DNA from: an uncultured Dyadobacter sp.
GTDB taxonomy: Bacteria; Bacteroidota; Bacteroidia; Cytophagales; Spirosomataceae
Assembly (NCBI RefSeq): GCF_946482605.1
Contig: NZ_CAMLSE010000001.1
Location: 372,001-436,000 of the forward strand
DNA length: 64,000 bases
Direction: 5' to 3'
Positions 9,442 to 18,994 of the stretch are shown here, one piece after another. Position numbers and translations under genes: made by a program. Every line of letters starts with the position of its first letter. Within the stretch, counting starts at the first letter, position 1. A model generated the notes under the pieces. It was not told the origin of the DNA and did not search any database. It saw nothing but the letters and a program-made list of their open reading frames with translations.

Positions 9442-9717
9442 GCTGGCCAAATAGATAGGTGATGATCCTTCGCGGTGAAAGACACCGGAAGGCACTTAAA
9501 GCGTTTCAATAGGTTGAAAATTCAGGATGGCAATGAGATGGGTGCGGGGACAGTTGCCTGATTTGCAGCTTGTTTTTAGCTGAACAGCATTGCTGATTAC
9601 TACACAAGTAAATTAAAGTTTACAAAAGATTCTAACATTTTTGTAAAATAATTTTATGGCTAAAAACCGGGCGGCATAGTTTTATAATGGATTTCCATAA
9701 CGTCCAAACTCAGACCC

Positions 9718-10146
9718 ATGGCGCAGGAACTTATTGTCAGCAAGGAAGTATTAATCGAGGCCCCTCTGGCCAAAGTGTGGGAGGTTTTAATTGCACCGAA
9801 GTACATCCGGCAATGGGACGACCTGCCGCAGGATTTCGAAGATTATTATCTTGAGCATGGGAAAGTAATCGACTGGTCGGGCATGACGCGGCTAACGGTG
9901 AGCGGATACGAGCCCAATGAGCTACTCGTTTTTTCGCTGTATGTTTCCAAATGGGAGTTGCCGCCTTCCTCCTACGATATCGCCTACACCTATCGCTTAG
10001 CAGAGAAGGAAGAGGGCACGGCGTTGCGTCTCGACATCGGGGATTTTTCGGTATTGCCCGACGGTCGGGACTATTATGGATCATCGCTGGAATTTGCGCG
10101 GGCGGCGCTGGAAAAAATCAAAAAATTGGCTGAAAACCGTGTTTAA
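9718..10146 (+). CDS. SRPBCC / AHSA1-like domain protein
   Basis: A 142-residue single-domain cytoplasmic protein of the START/Bet v1 fold. It opens with the typical KEVLIEAPLAKVWEVLIAPKYIRQW, where a first strand leads into the small helices. It ends in a long C-terminal helix (FARAALEKIKKLAEN). Members bind hydrophobic ligands or act as Hsp90-cochaperone-like proteins. No specific role can be assigned. The gene lies 41 nt upstream of the MerR regulator, but that regulator has its own likely -7 box in the gap. Confidence 0.85.
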   Translation: MAQELIVSKEVLIEAPLAKVWEVLIAPKYIRQWDDLPQDFEDYYLEHGKVIDWSGMTRLTVSGYEPNELLVFSLYVSKWELPPSSYDIAYTYRLAEKEEGTALRLDIGDFSVLPDGRDYYGSSLEFARAALEKIKKLAENRV

Positions 10147-10159
10147 TAAAGGGGCTGAT

Positions 10160-10167
10160 TATCTTTG
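10160..10167 (+). promoter_or_regulatory. Promoter -7 box TATCTTTG for the MerR gene
   Basis: TATCTTTG fits the Bacteroidota -7 consensus TAnnTTTG exactly. It lies 21 nt before the start codon, so the leader would be about 14 nt. The -33 element is weak. Confidence 0.5.
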
Positions 10168-10187
10168 CGATAATCACCGCCCGGCAC

Positions 10188-10499
10188 ATGGAATCTAATA
10201 CGAAACTATACTACGACACCAACGAGGTTGCAGAAATGGTAGGCTGCGAACCATCGGCACTCCGATTTTGGGAGAAGAAATTTCCTCAGCTGAACCCCAA
10301 ACGAGACTCCCGCAACCGGCGGCGCTATACGGAGCGCGACATTGAGGTGATCCGCAAGATCATGCACCAGCGGGACAAGCAGGGACGTACCATTAAGGGC
10401 ACCCGGGAGCAGCTGCGCCGCAAAGAAGAAGCGCAACTGCTGATCCAGCGGCTTGTGCGGGTGAGGAAGTTTTTGACAGATATTCACGAAATACTTTAA
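10188..10499 (+). CDS. MerR-family transcriptional regulator
   Basis: A 103-residue protein that is mostly the MerR DNA-binding domain. The winged helix runs YYDTNEVAEMVGCEPSALRFWEKKF, then RNRRRYTERDIEVIRKI, followed by a helical dimerisation tail. No ligand-binding domain is present. Short MerR proteins of this form are common in Bacteroidota next to M28-family peptidases or lytic enzymes. Here the peptidase gene starts 35 nt downstream, so the two are probably co-transcribed. The effector is unknown. Confidence 0.92.
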   Translation: MESNTKLYYDTNEVAEMVGCEPSALRFWEKKFPQLNPKRDSRNRRRYTERDIEVIRKIMHQRDKQGRTIKGTREQLRRKEEAQLLIQRLVRVRKFLTDIHEIL

Positions 10500-10534
10500 C
10501 AGCGCTCCCTGTGAAGCGTCTCCGATACGTTCCA

Positions 10535-11764
10535 ATGAAGTACATACTTGCCACTATACTGGTCCTTTCCTGGGCCTCAGACACTTTTGGTCAGCAGCGT
10601 TTTCAGGCAGCTGCAATTCGTAAACACATCACATTTCTGGCTTCCGACGACCTGGAAGGGCGCGGCACGGCAAGTCTGGGGGAAATCCGGGCAGCGAACT
10701 ACATTGCCTCTGTTTTTAAAGAGATAGGCTTGAAACCGGCCGGCACCCAGGGTAGCTATTTCCAGCCTTTTGAAGTTTCCTTCGCCATCGAGGGGCAAAA
10801 TCACCAGCTTATGGGCCGGAACGTTGTGGGGTTTCTGGACAATGGTGCGGCCAAAACCATCGTGGTAGGTGCGCATTACGATCACCTTGGCAAGGGTTTC
10901 CAGGGAAGTTCCCTTTCGCCGGATAGCAAAAACCAGATCCATAACGGTGCCGACGACAATGCCTCGGGCACGACCGGTGTACTGGAACTGGCGCGGTACT
11001 TTTCGGGAAATGGTGTGAAGGAAAAGCATAACTACCTGTTTATCACATTTTCAGGGGAGGAATTGGGCTTGCTCGGCTCTAAATATTACACCGAAAAGCC
11101 GACGTTACCGCTGAATACCTTTGCCGCGATGATCAATATGGATATGATCGGCAGGCTGGATGACCAGAAGGGCATTATCGTCTCCGGCTGGGGAACGAGC
11201 AAGGTATGGGGCAAACTGATCCCGGAACTTGCAAAACGGCAAAATCTGAAATACACAGTAGATTCCTCCGGCGTGGGGGCTTCGGATCATACGTCATTCT
11301 ACCTGAAAAATATCCCGGTGGTGCAGTTCTTCACGGGCGGGCACGGCGACTATCATAAGGTATCGGACGATGCCGATAAGATCAACTACGACGGAGAGGT
11401 CCGGATTTTATCTTTGATCGCCGACTTGCTGACCGACCTGGGGAACGAGCGCTCCGATCCTGAGTTTCTGACAGCGGGCAATCCGCATTCGGGTGCTACG
11501 ACCAGCAATTTCAAAGTGACGCTGGGTGTAATGCCGGACTACAGTTATACGGGAAAAGGCCTGAAAATCGATGGCGTTTCCAAAGCAAGGCCGGCTGAAA
11601 AAGCAGGAATTCAAGTCGGGGACATTATCACCAATCTCGCCGGAGAACCGATCGGGACCATTTATGACTATATGGAAATTCTCGGAAAGCACGAAAAAGG
11701 GCAGACAGTTGAAGCAGTTGTGCAGCGGGGCGCCGAGACGAAAACCGTGAAAGTTACATTCTGA
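10535..11764 (+). CDS. M28-family zinc aminopeptidase with C-terminal PDZ domain
   Basis: About 409 residues from the ATG at 10535. An upstream GTG at 10511 would put 8 residues before the signal peptide and is less likely. After the signal peptide comes the M28 domain with metal and catalytic motifs GAHYDHLG, GADDNASGT, SGEELGLLGS, MINMDMIGR and a final zinc-binding His in GGHGDYHKVSDD. Residues about 320-409 form a PDZ domain (RPAEKAGIQVGDIITNLAG). The PDZ part probably positions peptide substrates. The enzyme acts in the periplasm or outside the cell. The gene converges on the phosphoesterase gene, only 5 nt away. Confidence 0.93.
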   Translation: MKYILATILVLSWASDTFGQQRFQAAAIRKHITFLASDDLEGRGTASLGEIRAANYIASVFKEIGLKPAGTQGSYFQPFEVSFAIEGQNHQLMGRNVVGFLDNGAAKTIVVGAHYDHLGKGFQGSSLSPDSKNQIHNGADDNASGTTGVLELARYFSGNGVKEKHNYLFITFSGEELGLLGSKYYTEKPTLPLNTFAAMINMDMIGRLDDQKGIIVSGWGTSKVWGKLIPELAKRQNLKYTVDSSGVGASDHTSFYLKNIPVVQFFTGGHGDYHKVSDDADKINYDGEVRILSLIADLLTDLGNERSDPEFLTAGNPHSGATTSNFKVTLGVMPDYSYTGKGLKIDGVSKARPAEKAGIQVGDIITNLAGEPIGTIYDYMEILGKHEKGQTVEAVVQRGAETKTVKVTF

Positions 11765-11769
11765 GCTGC

Positions 11770-12279
11770 TTATACCATTGCTCCTCGCTTACCCAGTTCA
11801 ATGGCCTCCATCTGACTGATCAATCCTTCGTGCAGATTAAAGCGCAGAAGCGTCCTGAATTTGTGAAACCCTTCCCGACCCGCAGCGCCCGGGTTGATAT
11901 AGAGCATGTTGTTCAGTGCCTTGTCGCGGATCACCCTGAGAATATGGGAGTGGCCGCAAAGGAATATGTCGGGTGTATTTGACTTCAATACCGGCATTAC
12001 CTGCGGGTTGTAGCGCGTGGGTGCTCCGCCGATGTGCGTAATCCATACACGGAAGCCTTCCAGTTCGAAATGCAGATTCTCATGCGTGAGGGTGCGCACC
12101 TGCGGCGTATCGATGTTCCCATAAACAATGCGGAGAGGCTTGAAGGCTCGTAGCTGTTCGATAATTTCCACAGAGCCGATATCCCCGGCATGCCATATTT
12201 CATCACAATTGGCAAAATGATCGAAAACGCGTTCATCCAGATAGCCGTGTGTGTCTGATAATACTCCGATACTTTTCAT
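11770..12279 (-). CDS. YfcE/MJ0936-family metallophosphoesterase
   Basis: 169 residues from the ATG at 12279 (MKSIGVLSDTHG); an earlier in-frame start would add 11 atypical residues. The calcineurin-like metal motifs are all present: SDTHG, HAGDIGS, YGNID, and CGHSHILRV near residue 125. These bind two metals that cleave phosphodiester or phosphomonoester bonds. The physiological substrate of this family is usually unknown. It is cytoplasmic, with no signal peptide. Confidence 0.92.
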   Translation of the reverse strand: MKSIGVLSDTHGYLDERVFDHFANCDEIWHAGDIGSVEIIEQLRAFKPLRIVYGNIDTPQVRTLTHENLHFELEGFRVWITHIGGAPTRYNPQVMPVLKSNTPDIFLCGHSHILRVIRDKALNNMLYINPGAAGREGFHKFRTLLRFNLHEGLISQMEAIELGKRGAMV

Positions 12280-12557
12280 TTCAACACTAAAACAATAACA
12301 ACTAAAGGGCAAATATGGTCAATGAAATCGACCAAATATAAATTATTTATAATTTTATAAAGTTAAAGTAACTTATATATACATTTAATTTTCTACTTTA
12401 ATGGTTTCAAATCTTAAGAAAAGTTAAATAATTCTTATAACAGTGTAAAAACCCATTTTAACTAATTTTTTAGTTGTAAAGTCTTCCGTGTTTTCCTATA
12501 ATTGCAAAATGTAAGTTATCAGTTACAACTCTACTCATCATAACCACCAGACCAGCC

Positions 12558-15365
12558 TTGAAAAAAATCCTACTTCTGTTATGTTTATGTCTTCCTATAC
12601 TGGCCTCGCATGCCCAGACCGGAGGGCGCTTTACATTAAAGGGAGTCATTGCCGACACCTCCGGCGCAATCTTGCCCGAGGCAACCATTATGTTGCTGCT
12701 TCCGAAAGATTCCTCACTCGTTAACTTCGGAAGAGCGAACAAGGACGGTTCGTTTGAAATGAAAAACCTTAAACGTATCCCATATCTTTTTAAGGTATCA
12801 TATGTGGGCTATGTGCCCTACCAGCAAGATATTGACCCCAAAGACAAGGACGTGGTGGACATTGGGACAGCGAAGATGAAAGTCCTGCAAAAGGAGCTCT
12901 ATGAGGTGGTCATCAAAACAGCCAGGGCCCCGCTGAGTATCAGGGGAGATACGGTTGAATTCGATGCGAGGGCTTTTAAAGTACCGCCAGGCTCCTCAGT
13001 GGAGGATCTGCTGCGGAAATTACCGGGAGTGCAGGTAGATGCCGACGGGAATATCCGGGCGCAAGGTGAGGAGATCAAACGTGTAACGGTAGACGGTAAG
13101 CGGTTTTTTGGAGATGATCCGAAGATGGCGACGAAGAACCTGCCTGCCGAAGCGATCAATAAAGTACAGGTTTTCAATGGTAAGAGCGAACAGTCCAAAG
13201 CCACCGGTGTGGACGATGGCAAGCGTGAAAAAACCCTGAACCTCGAATTGAAGGACAGCCACAAAAAAGGTGGTTTCGGAAAAGCAACGGGCGGGGTCGG
13301 TACCGACTCGCGGCTTGAAGGGAAGGTAAGCTACAACCGCTTCAATGACAAGCAGCAGTTTGCCGTGCTCGGCTTCGGGAACAACGTCAACCAGTCGGGT
13401 CTGGCGCGGAACGATTTCCAGGACTTCAAAGGCAGCCAGTCTTTCAACTGGGACAATGGCGATTTCGGCTTCAACAGCGGCCGGTATTATGGCGGCGACG
13501 ACATTGCGCTTTCACCCAACTGGGGCGGGGGCGGATCCGAAGGTTTTACCAAGAACTGGGCCGGCGGTCTCAATTACAACTATGACACGAAGAAAACGAA
13601 ACTCAGTACCAGCTACTTTTATAGCCAAACGGATTCGCGGTTAGGAGTACAGTCAAGTACGCAGAACTTCCTTACCAACGATTCTTACCTGACCCGCGAC
13701 AGGAACAATACGAGGGGTTTTACCGGAAATCATCGCCCGGCCCTGCGTTTAGAAAAGGAGATCGACTCACTCAACAGCATTGTCCTGATCAGCAATTCGC
13801 GGATCAACCTGGGGGACACCCGGTATGAAGCGATGCAAAGCTCGCTGCGAGGCGAGGACCAGCTAGTCAACTCGGCGACCGTGAACAATGTGAGTGATTA
13901 CAATTCGTTCGCGATGGCTAACCTGCTCATGTACCGGCACAAGTCCGGGAAGAAGAAAGGACGGAATTTCGCGGCCAGTCTGGCTTACAACATCAACAAT
14001 GGTGACGAGGACAGGCATTTGAACTCCATTAATACCTTCGCGCAGGACTCCGCGCGGAACAGCGTAATTAACCAGTTCAACCAGACCGAAAGTAACCGTG
14101 GGAACTTTAAGGGAAGCCTGAATTTTGTGGAGCCGATCGCGAAGAAATTTACCTGGGAGACATTCTACAATTACAGCCTGCGCAAGGATAAGGTCGACCG
14201 TGATGTTTTCGACATCGAGGGCAATGTGGAAAAAGTGAACCCGTTCCTGACGCGCTACTATTCCAACGACTTTACTTACAATCGCCTGGGTACCAGCGTG
14301 CGCTATTCGCATAATGGCCTCAATTTGTCGGTGGGCGTTGCGGGTGTACAATTCGATCTGAAAGGCAAATTCGCGACGGACCAGTCGGCGGGCAACTTCA
14401 CAAGAATAGACCGTAAGTTTTTCAGCCTCGTGCCCAATGTTGGTTTGAACTATGACCTGAAAAACAACCGCTATCTCTACGCCGAATACGGCCTTTCGGT
14501 TCGTGAGCCTTCCATTACCGACTTACAGCCCATTGTCGACAACAGCAATCCGCTCTACATTACCGAGGGGAACCCCGACCTGCTTCCGTCGTCGACGCAC
14601 AATTTCTACGGCGGTTACCAGATGTTCAATCCCGCGTCGTTCACGAGCTTTTACGGAAACCTTTACTACAATTACAATGTGGACCAGATCGTATACAACC
14701 GGACGGTGAACACCGAAACGCTGATCACGACCACCAAACCAATGAACGTCTCGGGAAGCGACAGTTATGGCGGGTACTTCGGATTCGGACTGCCGATCGT
14801 GAAAACGAAGCTGACGGTTGGCGGTAACCTGGGCATCAATTTCAGCAATAGCCTGGCCTATGTAAATGATGTGAAGAACGAAACGGATACCAAGGGATAC
14901 AGTTTCGGTGGGCGCCTGGACCTCACACCGAGCGATGTGTTCACGTTGTATACCTATGCCAACTGGAATATCAACGATACGAAGTATTCCATTAATACAA
15001 ACCAGAATCAGACGATCGTTAATGCGAACTACAATGCGGACATGAACCTCAAAATGCCGAAAGAGATCTTTTTTAATGCCCGCCTGAACTACCGCAGTTA
15101 TAAAAATGATCAATTCGGCTTTAATCAGAAACAGCCGATCCTGACCCTGGCGATATACAAACTGATTCTGAAAAACAAGAAAGGAGAAATCCGCCTCACG
15201 GCCTACGATGTATTCAAGAAGAATCTGGGCGTTTCGCAGTCTGTGAGCCAGAACTTCTACACAGAGCGGCGCGTGTCGACATTGTCGCGTTATTTTATGC
15301 TGACCTTTACCTATAACATGCGGGGAATGTCGGCTTCTGTGAAACGTAACGGCGGCTTTTTTTAA
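12558..15365 (+). CDS. Outer-membrane beta-barrel family protein (TonB-receptor-like, OMP_b-brl_3)
   Basis: A 935-residue outer-membrane protein. A signal peptide ending SHAQ is followed by a CarboxypepD_reg-like beta-sandwich domain (about 25-110, LKGVIADTSGAILPEATI), then a plug-like region (SVEDLLRKLPGVQVDADGN) and a long barrel with alternating aromatic residues and many Asn/Tyr/Gly. The last residues (YFMLTFTYNMRGM) form the closing strand. It lacks the LITTKRG motif of SusC proteins. The GLPGLI gene starts 18 nt after its stop, a frequent pairing in Bacteroidota. It probably imports an unidentified ligand or helps export. The 280-nt AT-rich region upstream (12280-12557) must carry its promoter. 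Confidence 0.9.
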   Translation: MKKILLLLCLCLPILASHAQTGGRFTLKGVIADTSGAILPEATIMLLLPKDSSLVNFGRANKDGSFEMKNLKRIPYLFKVSYVGYVPYQQDIDPKDKDVVDIGTAKMKVLQKELYEVVIKTARAPLSIRGDTVEFDARAFKVPPGSSVEDLLRKLPGVQVDADGNIRAQGEEIKRVTVDGKRFFGDDPKMATKNLPAEAINKVQVFNGKSEQSKATGVDDGKREKTLNLELKDSHKKGGFGKATGGVGTDSRLEGKVSYNRFNDKQQFAVLGFGNNVNQSGLARNDFQDFKGSQSFNWDNGDFGFNSGRYYGGDDIALSPNWGGGGSEGFTKNWAGGLNYNYDTKKTKLSTSYFYSQTDSRLGVQSSTQNFLTNDSYLTRDRNNTRGFTGNHRPALRLEKEIDSLNSIVLISNSRINLGDTRYEAMQSSLRGEDQLVNSATVNNVSDYNSFAMANLLMYRHKSGKKKGRNFAASLAYNINNGDEDRHLNSINTFAQDSARNSVINQFNQTESNRGNFKGSLNFVEPIAKKFTWETFYNYSLRKDKVDRDVFDIEGNVEKVNPFLTRYYSNDFTYNRLGTSVRYSHNGLNLSVGVAGVQFDLKGKFATDQSAGNFTRIDRKFFSLVPNVGLNYDLKNNRYLYAEYGLSVREPSITDLQPIVDNSNPLYITEGNPDLLPSSTHNFYGGYQMFNPASFTSFYGNLYYNYNVDQIVYNRTVNTETLITTTKPMNVSGSDSYGGYFGFGLPIVKTKLTVGGNLGINFSNSLAYVNDVKNETDTKGYSFGGRLDLTPSDVFTLYTYANWNINDTKYSINTNQNQTIVNANYNADMNLKMPKEIFFNARLNYRSYKNDQFGFNQKQPILTLAIYKLILKNKKGEIRLTAYDVFKKNLGVSQSVSQNFYTERRVSTLSRYFMLTFTYNMRGMSASVKRNGGFF

Positions 15366-15383
15366 TCATTGAACCAAATTATA

Positions 15384-16130
15384 ATGAGAGCTATCAAAGC
15401 ATTAATAATGATCTGCTTAGTCAGTCTGCCGGCATGGTCGCAGCAACTGGAAGGAGAAGTGACTTACGAAAAAACGTATCGCTGGACGAAGATCTATTCC
15501 CGGCTTACTTACCTGAGCAACGAAGAGAAAGACCGTCTTAAGCAGACCTGGGGTAACGACGACGAGCACAAGGAAAAGATGACCATGCTCTTCAACGAAA
15601 AGCAATCGTACTATACTTACCAGAAGAAGGAGGAGAATGAAGGCGGTTATTCATGGAACAGGAATGAATTCAAAATCTATCGCGATTTTGGCCGGGAAAT
15701 GAAAACGGAGGTCATTCAGATGTTGGGAAAAACATACATCGTAGACGACTCGCTCCGGGCGCCGGGCTGGAAGGTGATGAATAAGATCAAAGAAGTGGCC
15801 GGGCACATGTGTATGATGGCGGTGACCGAAGATACGGTCAGGAATCAGAAGATCACGGCTTGGTTTGCCAACGACATTCCGCTATCTGCGGGCCCTGAAC
15901 TTTATACGAGCCTGCCCGGGATGATCCTCGAACTGGAAATCAATGACGGCGATATTGTCGTGAGCGCCATCGACATTAAGATGAGGCCGGTAGCTGCCTC
16001 GGAGCTGGAACCGCCGAAAAAACCGAAAGGCCGTAGGATTGATAGCAAGCAATACTCGGAGCTGGTTTCTACGCATATCAGGGATAGTATGAAGGCGCAC
16101 CGCAACCCGTTCTGGGCGTTGCCGTATTAG
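15384..16130 (+). CDS. GLPGLI family protein
   Basis: About 248 residues from the ATG at 15384; a TTG at 15369 would add five residues before the signal peptide. After the signal peptide (ending AWSQ) the protein is a beta-rich periplasmic or surface domain. The family motif appears as AWFANDIPLSAGPELYTSLPGMILEL, in which SLPGMI stands for the GLPGLI core. The function of the family is unknown. It almost always sits beside an outer-membrane beta-barrel protein, as here, so the pair probably works as a unit. A T-tailed hairpin 42 nt later ends the operon. Confidence 0.9.
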   Translation: MRAIKALIMICLVSLPAWSQQLEGEVTYEKTYRWTKIYSRLTYLSNEEKDRLKQTWGNDDEHKEKMTMLFNEKQSYYTYQKKEENEGGYSWNRNEFKIYRDFGREMKTEVIQMLGKTYIVDDSLRAPGWKVMNKIKEVAGHMCMMAVTEDTVRNQKITAWFANDIPLSAGPELYTSLPGMILELEINDGDIVVSAIDIKMRPVAASELEPPKKPKGRRIDSKQYSELVSTHIRDSMKAHRNPFWALPY

Positions 16131-16171
16131 ATTTGGATTAGTTTTTCAGGATAAGCGATTTATTATCCGGT

Positions 16172-16211
16172 AAAAAGGGAAAATGTCGCTACGACATTCT
16201 TCCCTTTTTTT
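16172..16211 (+). terminator. Rho-independent terminator of the barrel/GLPGLI operon
   Basis: A hairpin with arms AAGGGAA-ATGTCG and CGACAT-TTCCCTT around a 3-nt loop, with one small bulge, ending in seven T. It lies shortly after the GLPGLI stop. Confidence 0.8.
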
Positions 16212-16212
16212 G

Positions 16213-16220
16213 TACCTTCG
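16213..16220 (+). promoter_or_regulatory. Possible -7 box TACCTTCG for the OmpA-like gene
   Basis: TACCTTCG matches seven of eight positions of TAnnTTTG. It lies directly behind the previous terminator and would give a leader of about 105 nt. The -33 element is unclear. Confidence 0.35.
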
Positions 16221-16330
16221 CGTTTTGAAAGCACCCCGGGCGTTTGGCTCGATTATTGATAGCTATCAGTGTAATTGTACCAATGTTTTACTTAACAGTG
16301 TTTATCTATTTTTAACAACCCTAGACGATT

Positions 16331-17218
16331 ATGAAAAAAACGCTTTTAGCCGTTGCTATGCTCTTTGTACTGGGCTCGTGTGCCAGCAAGAAGAAGTTGC
16401 TTTCCGCACAGAAGCAGGCCAATGAGATCCAAATCCAACTGGACAAAGCAAGAGCCGACCTCAATGATTGTGACAGCAGAACTGCTGGCTTGAATAATGA
16501 TTTGAAGGCAAAGAATGACGAATTGACCAGCAAAAACGCGAAGATGAAAGAGCTGGAAGAGCAAGTTGAATTCCTTAAGAAGAACAACAACAACCTGCTG
16601 GACCGCATGTCTGACCTTTCTGTGATTTCGAAAGAAGGATCGGAAAGCATCAAAAAATCGCTGGCGATGATGGATGCGCAAGGTACCCAGATCCGCGACC
16701 TGAACAGAAGCATCCAGCATAAGGATTCTTTGAACATGGCGCTGGTACTGAACCTGAAACGCTCATTGGCTGATGTTAGTGACGAAGATGTTCAGATCGA
16801 GGTGAAGAAAGGTGTGGTATATGTTTCCCTTTCCGATAAAATGCTTTTCCGTTCAGGAAGTTCTGTGATCAACTCACAGGCTGAAACTGTTCTTTCCAAA
16901 GTGGCGAAGATCCTGAACGATTATAAAGAAATCGAGATTCTGATCGAAGGACATACGGATAATGTGCCCATCGCGACAGATAAAGTTTCCGATAACTGGG
17001 ACCTCAGCGTATTGCGTGCTACCGCAGTGGCGCGTACGCTTCAGAAGAAATATGGTGTTGAACCAGTTCGTATGATCGCTGGTGGCCGTGGCGAATATTT
17101 ACCCAAAGTGGCAAACGATTCAGCGCCTAACCGCAGCCTGAACCGTCGTACGGAGATCATCATTACGCCGAAATTGGATCAGTTCTTCAATCTTTACACA
17201 CCTAACGCAGGTAAATAA
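16331..17218 (+). CDS. OmpA-family peptidoglycan-binding lipoprotein
   Basis: A 295-residue lipoprotein with lipobox LGSCAS (Cys at about 17). Residues 20-145 are a long coiled coil (repeated Lys/Asn/Glu heptads). An OmpA-like domain fills about 150-285, with FRSGSSVINSQAE, IEGHTDNVPI and the peptidoglycan contact region NWDLSVLRATAVARTL, then GRGEYLP and NRRTEI. Such proteins tie the outer membrane to the cell wall. It is transcribed alone, between two terminators. Confidence 0.93.
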   Translation: MKKTLLAVAMLFVLGSCASKKKLLSAQKQANEIQIQLDKARADLNDCDSRTAGLNNDLKAKNDELTSKNAKMKELEEQVEFLKKNNNNLLDRMSDLSVISKEGSESIKKSLAMMDAQGTQIRDLNRSIQHKDSLNMALVLNLKRSLADVSDEDVQIEVKKGVVYVSLSDKMLFRSGSSVINSQAETVLSKVAKILNDYKEIEILIEGHTDNVPIATDKVSDNWDLSVLRATAVARTLQKKYGVEPVRMIAGGRGEYLPKVANDSAPNRSLNRRTEIIITPKLDQFFNLYTPNAGK

Positions 17219-17237
17219 GGTTAACTGAATTTTTTTC

Positions 17238-17272
17238 AAAGGGGTCCGTCGACATGTTGACGGACCCTTTTC
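17238..17272 (+). terminator. Terminator after the OmpA-like gene
   Basis: GGGTCCGTC (17242-17250) pairs with GACGGACCC (17259-17267) around an 8-nt loop, with A-rich sequence before and TTTTCTTT after. Confidence 0.8.
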
Positions 17273-17297
17273 TTTGAAGTAGCAGGTACTCATCCAC

Positions 17298-17328
17298 TTT
17301 GAACTGTATGTTCCGGCTTTGTATTTTG
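17298..17328 (+). promoter_or_regulatory. Candidate promoter for the serine racemase-like gene
   Basis: TTTG at 17298-17301 and TATTTTG at 17322-17328 are separated by 20 nt, close to the Bacteroidota -33/-7 arrangement, although the -7 box is one base short. The gene starts 37 nt later. Confidence 0.35.
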
Positions 17329-17365
17329 CAGCTTACCGCATAGCAGGAATAATTTTCATAATAAT

Positions 17366-18325
17366 ATGGATATGATCGGAACCGTACCTACCCAAGAGAT
17401 TATCGAAGCGGCGCATACGCTTATCAAGCCCTACATTCATCGGACACCGATCGCCACTTCGCAGTTTTTGAATGACCAGAGTGGTGCAGAATTATATTTC
17501 AAATGCGAAAACCTGCAAAAGATCGGCGCATTTAAGGCGCGGGGCGGATTGAATGCGATCCTTTCGTTACCTGCCGACCGCCTGGCCAACGGCGTCATCA
17601 CGCATTCATCGGGTAACCATGCACAAGCAATCGCATTTTCGGCCAGGAAGGTTGGCGCGAAGTGCTATATCGTAATGCCCGACAATTCTCCGAAAGTGAA
17701 AGTAGCGGCAGTGGAAGGTTATGGTGCAGAAATTACTTTTTGTAAAAATACGCCGGAGGAAAGGCAAAGGACCGTAGATGGGATCATCGCGGACACGGGT
17801 GCGACTTTTATACACCCATTCAACAACTACGAGGTGATCGCCGGACAGGCCACGGCTGCCAAAGAGTTGATCGAGGACGTGGCCGTTACACTCGACGCGG
17901 TTGTAGCACCGGTAGGAGGGGGCGGCCTGCTCAGCGGTACTGCGTTGGCGGCGAAGTTTTTTTCTCCGGGAACAGCGGTCTTTGCAGGAGAACCGGAGGG
18001 AGCAGCCGATGCCGTACTGTCTTTCCGGAGTGGGAAGATTGAGCAGGCGCCGTATATCAATACGATCGCCGACGGTTTGCTGACCTACCTGGGAGACAAG
18101 ACATTCCCCATCATTCGATCCGAAGTGACGGATATCTTTACCGTTTCGGACGAAGAGATTATCCAGGCCATGCGATACCTCTTGGAACGCATGAAACTGG
18201 TCGTAGAGCCGTCCGGCGCGGTGGCCACGGCTGCGGTGCTGAAAAATAAGTCGTTTTTCGCCGGAAAAAAGGTAGGAATCATTATTTCCGGAGGTAATGT
18301 GGATCTCGGGAGGCTGCCATTCTGA
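17366..18325 (+). CDS. Serine racemase / threonine dehydratase-like PLP enzyme
   Basis: A 319-residue fold-type II PLP enzyme. The Schiff-base Lys lies in QKIGAFKARGG, a form closer to serine racemase (KIGAFK) than to biosynthetic IlvA (TGSFK). SSGNHAQAIA binds the substrate carboxylate, GGGGLLSG binds the PLP phosphate, and SGGNVD closes the C terminus. There is no C-terminal ACT/regulatory domain, so it is not the full biosynthetic IlvA. Likely activities are serine/threonine dehydration, serine racemisation or hydroxyaspartate dehydration. The gene appears to stand alone. Confidence 0.88.
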   Translation: MDMIGTVPTQEIIEAAHTLIKPYIHRTPIATSQFLNDQSGAELYFKCENLQKIGAFKARGGLNAILSLPADRLANGVITHSSGNHAQAIAFSARKVGAKCYIVMPDNSPKVKVAAVEGYGAEITFCKNTPEERQRTVDGIIADTGATFIHPFNNYEVIAGQATAAKELIEDVAVTLDAVVAPVGGGGLLSGTALAAKFFSPGTAVFAGEPEGAADAVLSFRSGKIEQAPYINTIADGLLTYLGDKTFPIIRSEVTDIFTVSDEEIIQAMRYLLERMKLVVEPSGAVATAAVLKNKSFFAGKKVGIIISGGNVDLGRLPF

Positions 18326-18444
18326 TGGAACGGAAATCAAGATTTTGCTGTCGCGACATGCGCATCACGCGGCAGTGCCGTTATAGTAGGAAATAATGGA
18401 TGCGTGTTTATATTTGAAACATTGTTTACTCTTAAAGTACAAGT

Positions 18445-18924
18445 ATGAAAAAGCTGATTTTTTGCTGCCTGGTCGTTTTAATGGGTGCCTGCAAGGATGA
18501 TAAGAAGGATCCCGAACCAGAGGTGGATTATGCACCTGGGTTCACGGGCGTTTATCAGACCACGACGGTGGATGGCGGTGTGGTATCGAGCCACGAATGG
18601 GAAGTTACTACCGAGTCGAAAAATCAGCTGAGCATTAAATATTTGAAAGCTACGGAAGTCAGTGTGTCAGGGACCAAGCTAACGCTCACACAGGAGTACC
18701 CGCTTGCCGCCGTGAAAACGACGAGCCAGGATGCTTTCGAAGTGAATGAGCAGGTGGATGTAAAACAAAGCAATGGTGTGGCCTTAAAGCAGAAGATCAC
18801 GGGAGTTGCCACCAGAATTGTGAATGGCAGCGGGGTACCGCAGATCAACGTGACTTTAAAGTTCTCCCAATCCAGCAGTGGTGCCCCAGACTCGGAACAA
18901 TACCTGGAATTCAAGAAAAAATAG
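18445..18924 (+). CDS. Lipoprotein of unknown function
   Basis: A 159-residue lipoprotein with lipobox LMGACKDD (Cys at about 17), then an acidic linker (DDKKDPEPEVD). The remainder is one beta-rich domain with alternating Thr/Val/Ser strands, possibly lipocalin-like (GFTGVYQTTTVDGG). I do not recognise a named family. It is followed 19 nt later by a strong bidirectional terminator and seems monocistronic. Confidence 0.8.
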   Translation: MKKLIFCCLVVLMGACKDDKKDPEPEVDYAPGFTGVYQTTTVDGGVVSSHEWEVTTESKNQLSIKYLKATEVSVSGTKLTLTQEYPLAAVKTTSQDAFEVNEQVDVKQSNGVALKQKITGVATRIVNGSGVPQINVTLKFSQSSSGAPDSEQYLEFKKK

Positions 18925-18940
18925 GAAGTACAATGCATGA

Positions 18941-18980
18941 AAAAAGGCGGTTGAGTAATCTCAATCGCCTTTTCGTTTTT
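18941..18980. terminator. Bidirectional terminator
   Basis: A 12-bp stem with one mismatch (AAGGCGGTTGAG/CTCAATCGCCTT) and a 4-nt loop, flanked by A-runs on the left and T-runs on the right. It can end transcription of the plus-strand lipoprotein gene and of the long minus-strand lpxK operon. Confidence 0.8.
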
Positions 18981-18994
18981 GGAGGCATTTTAAC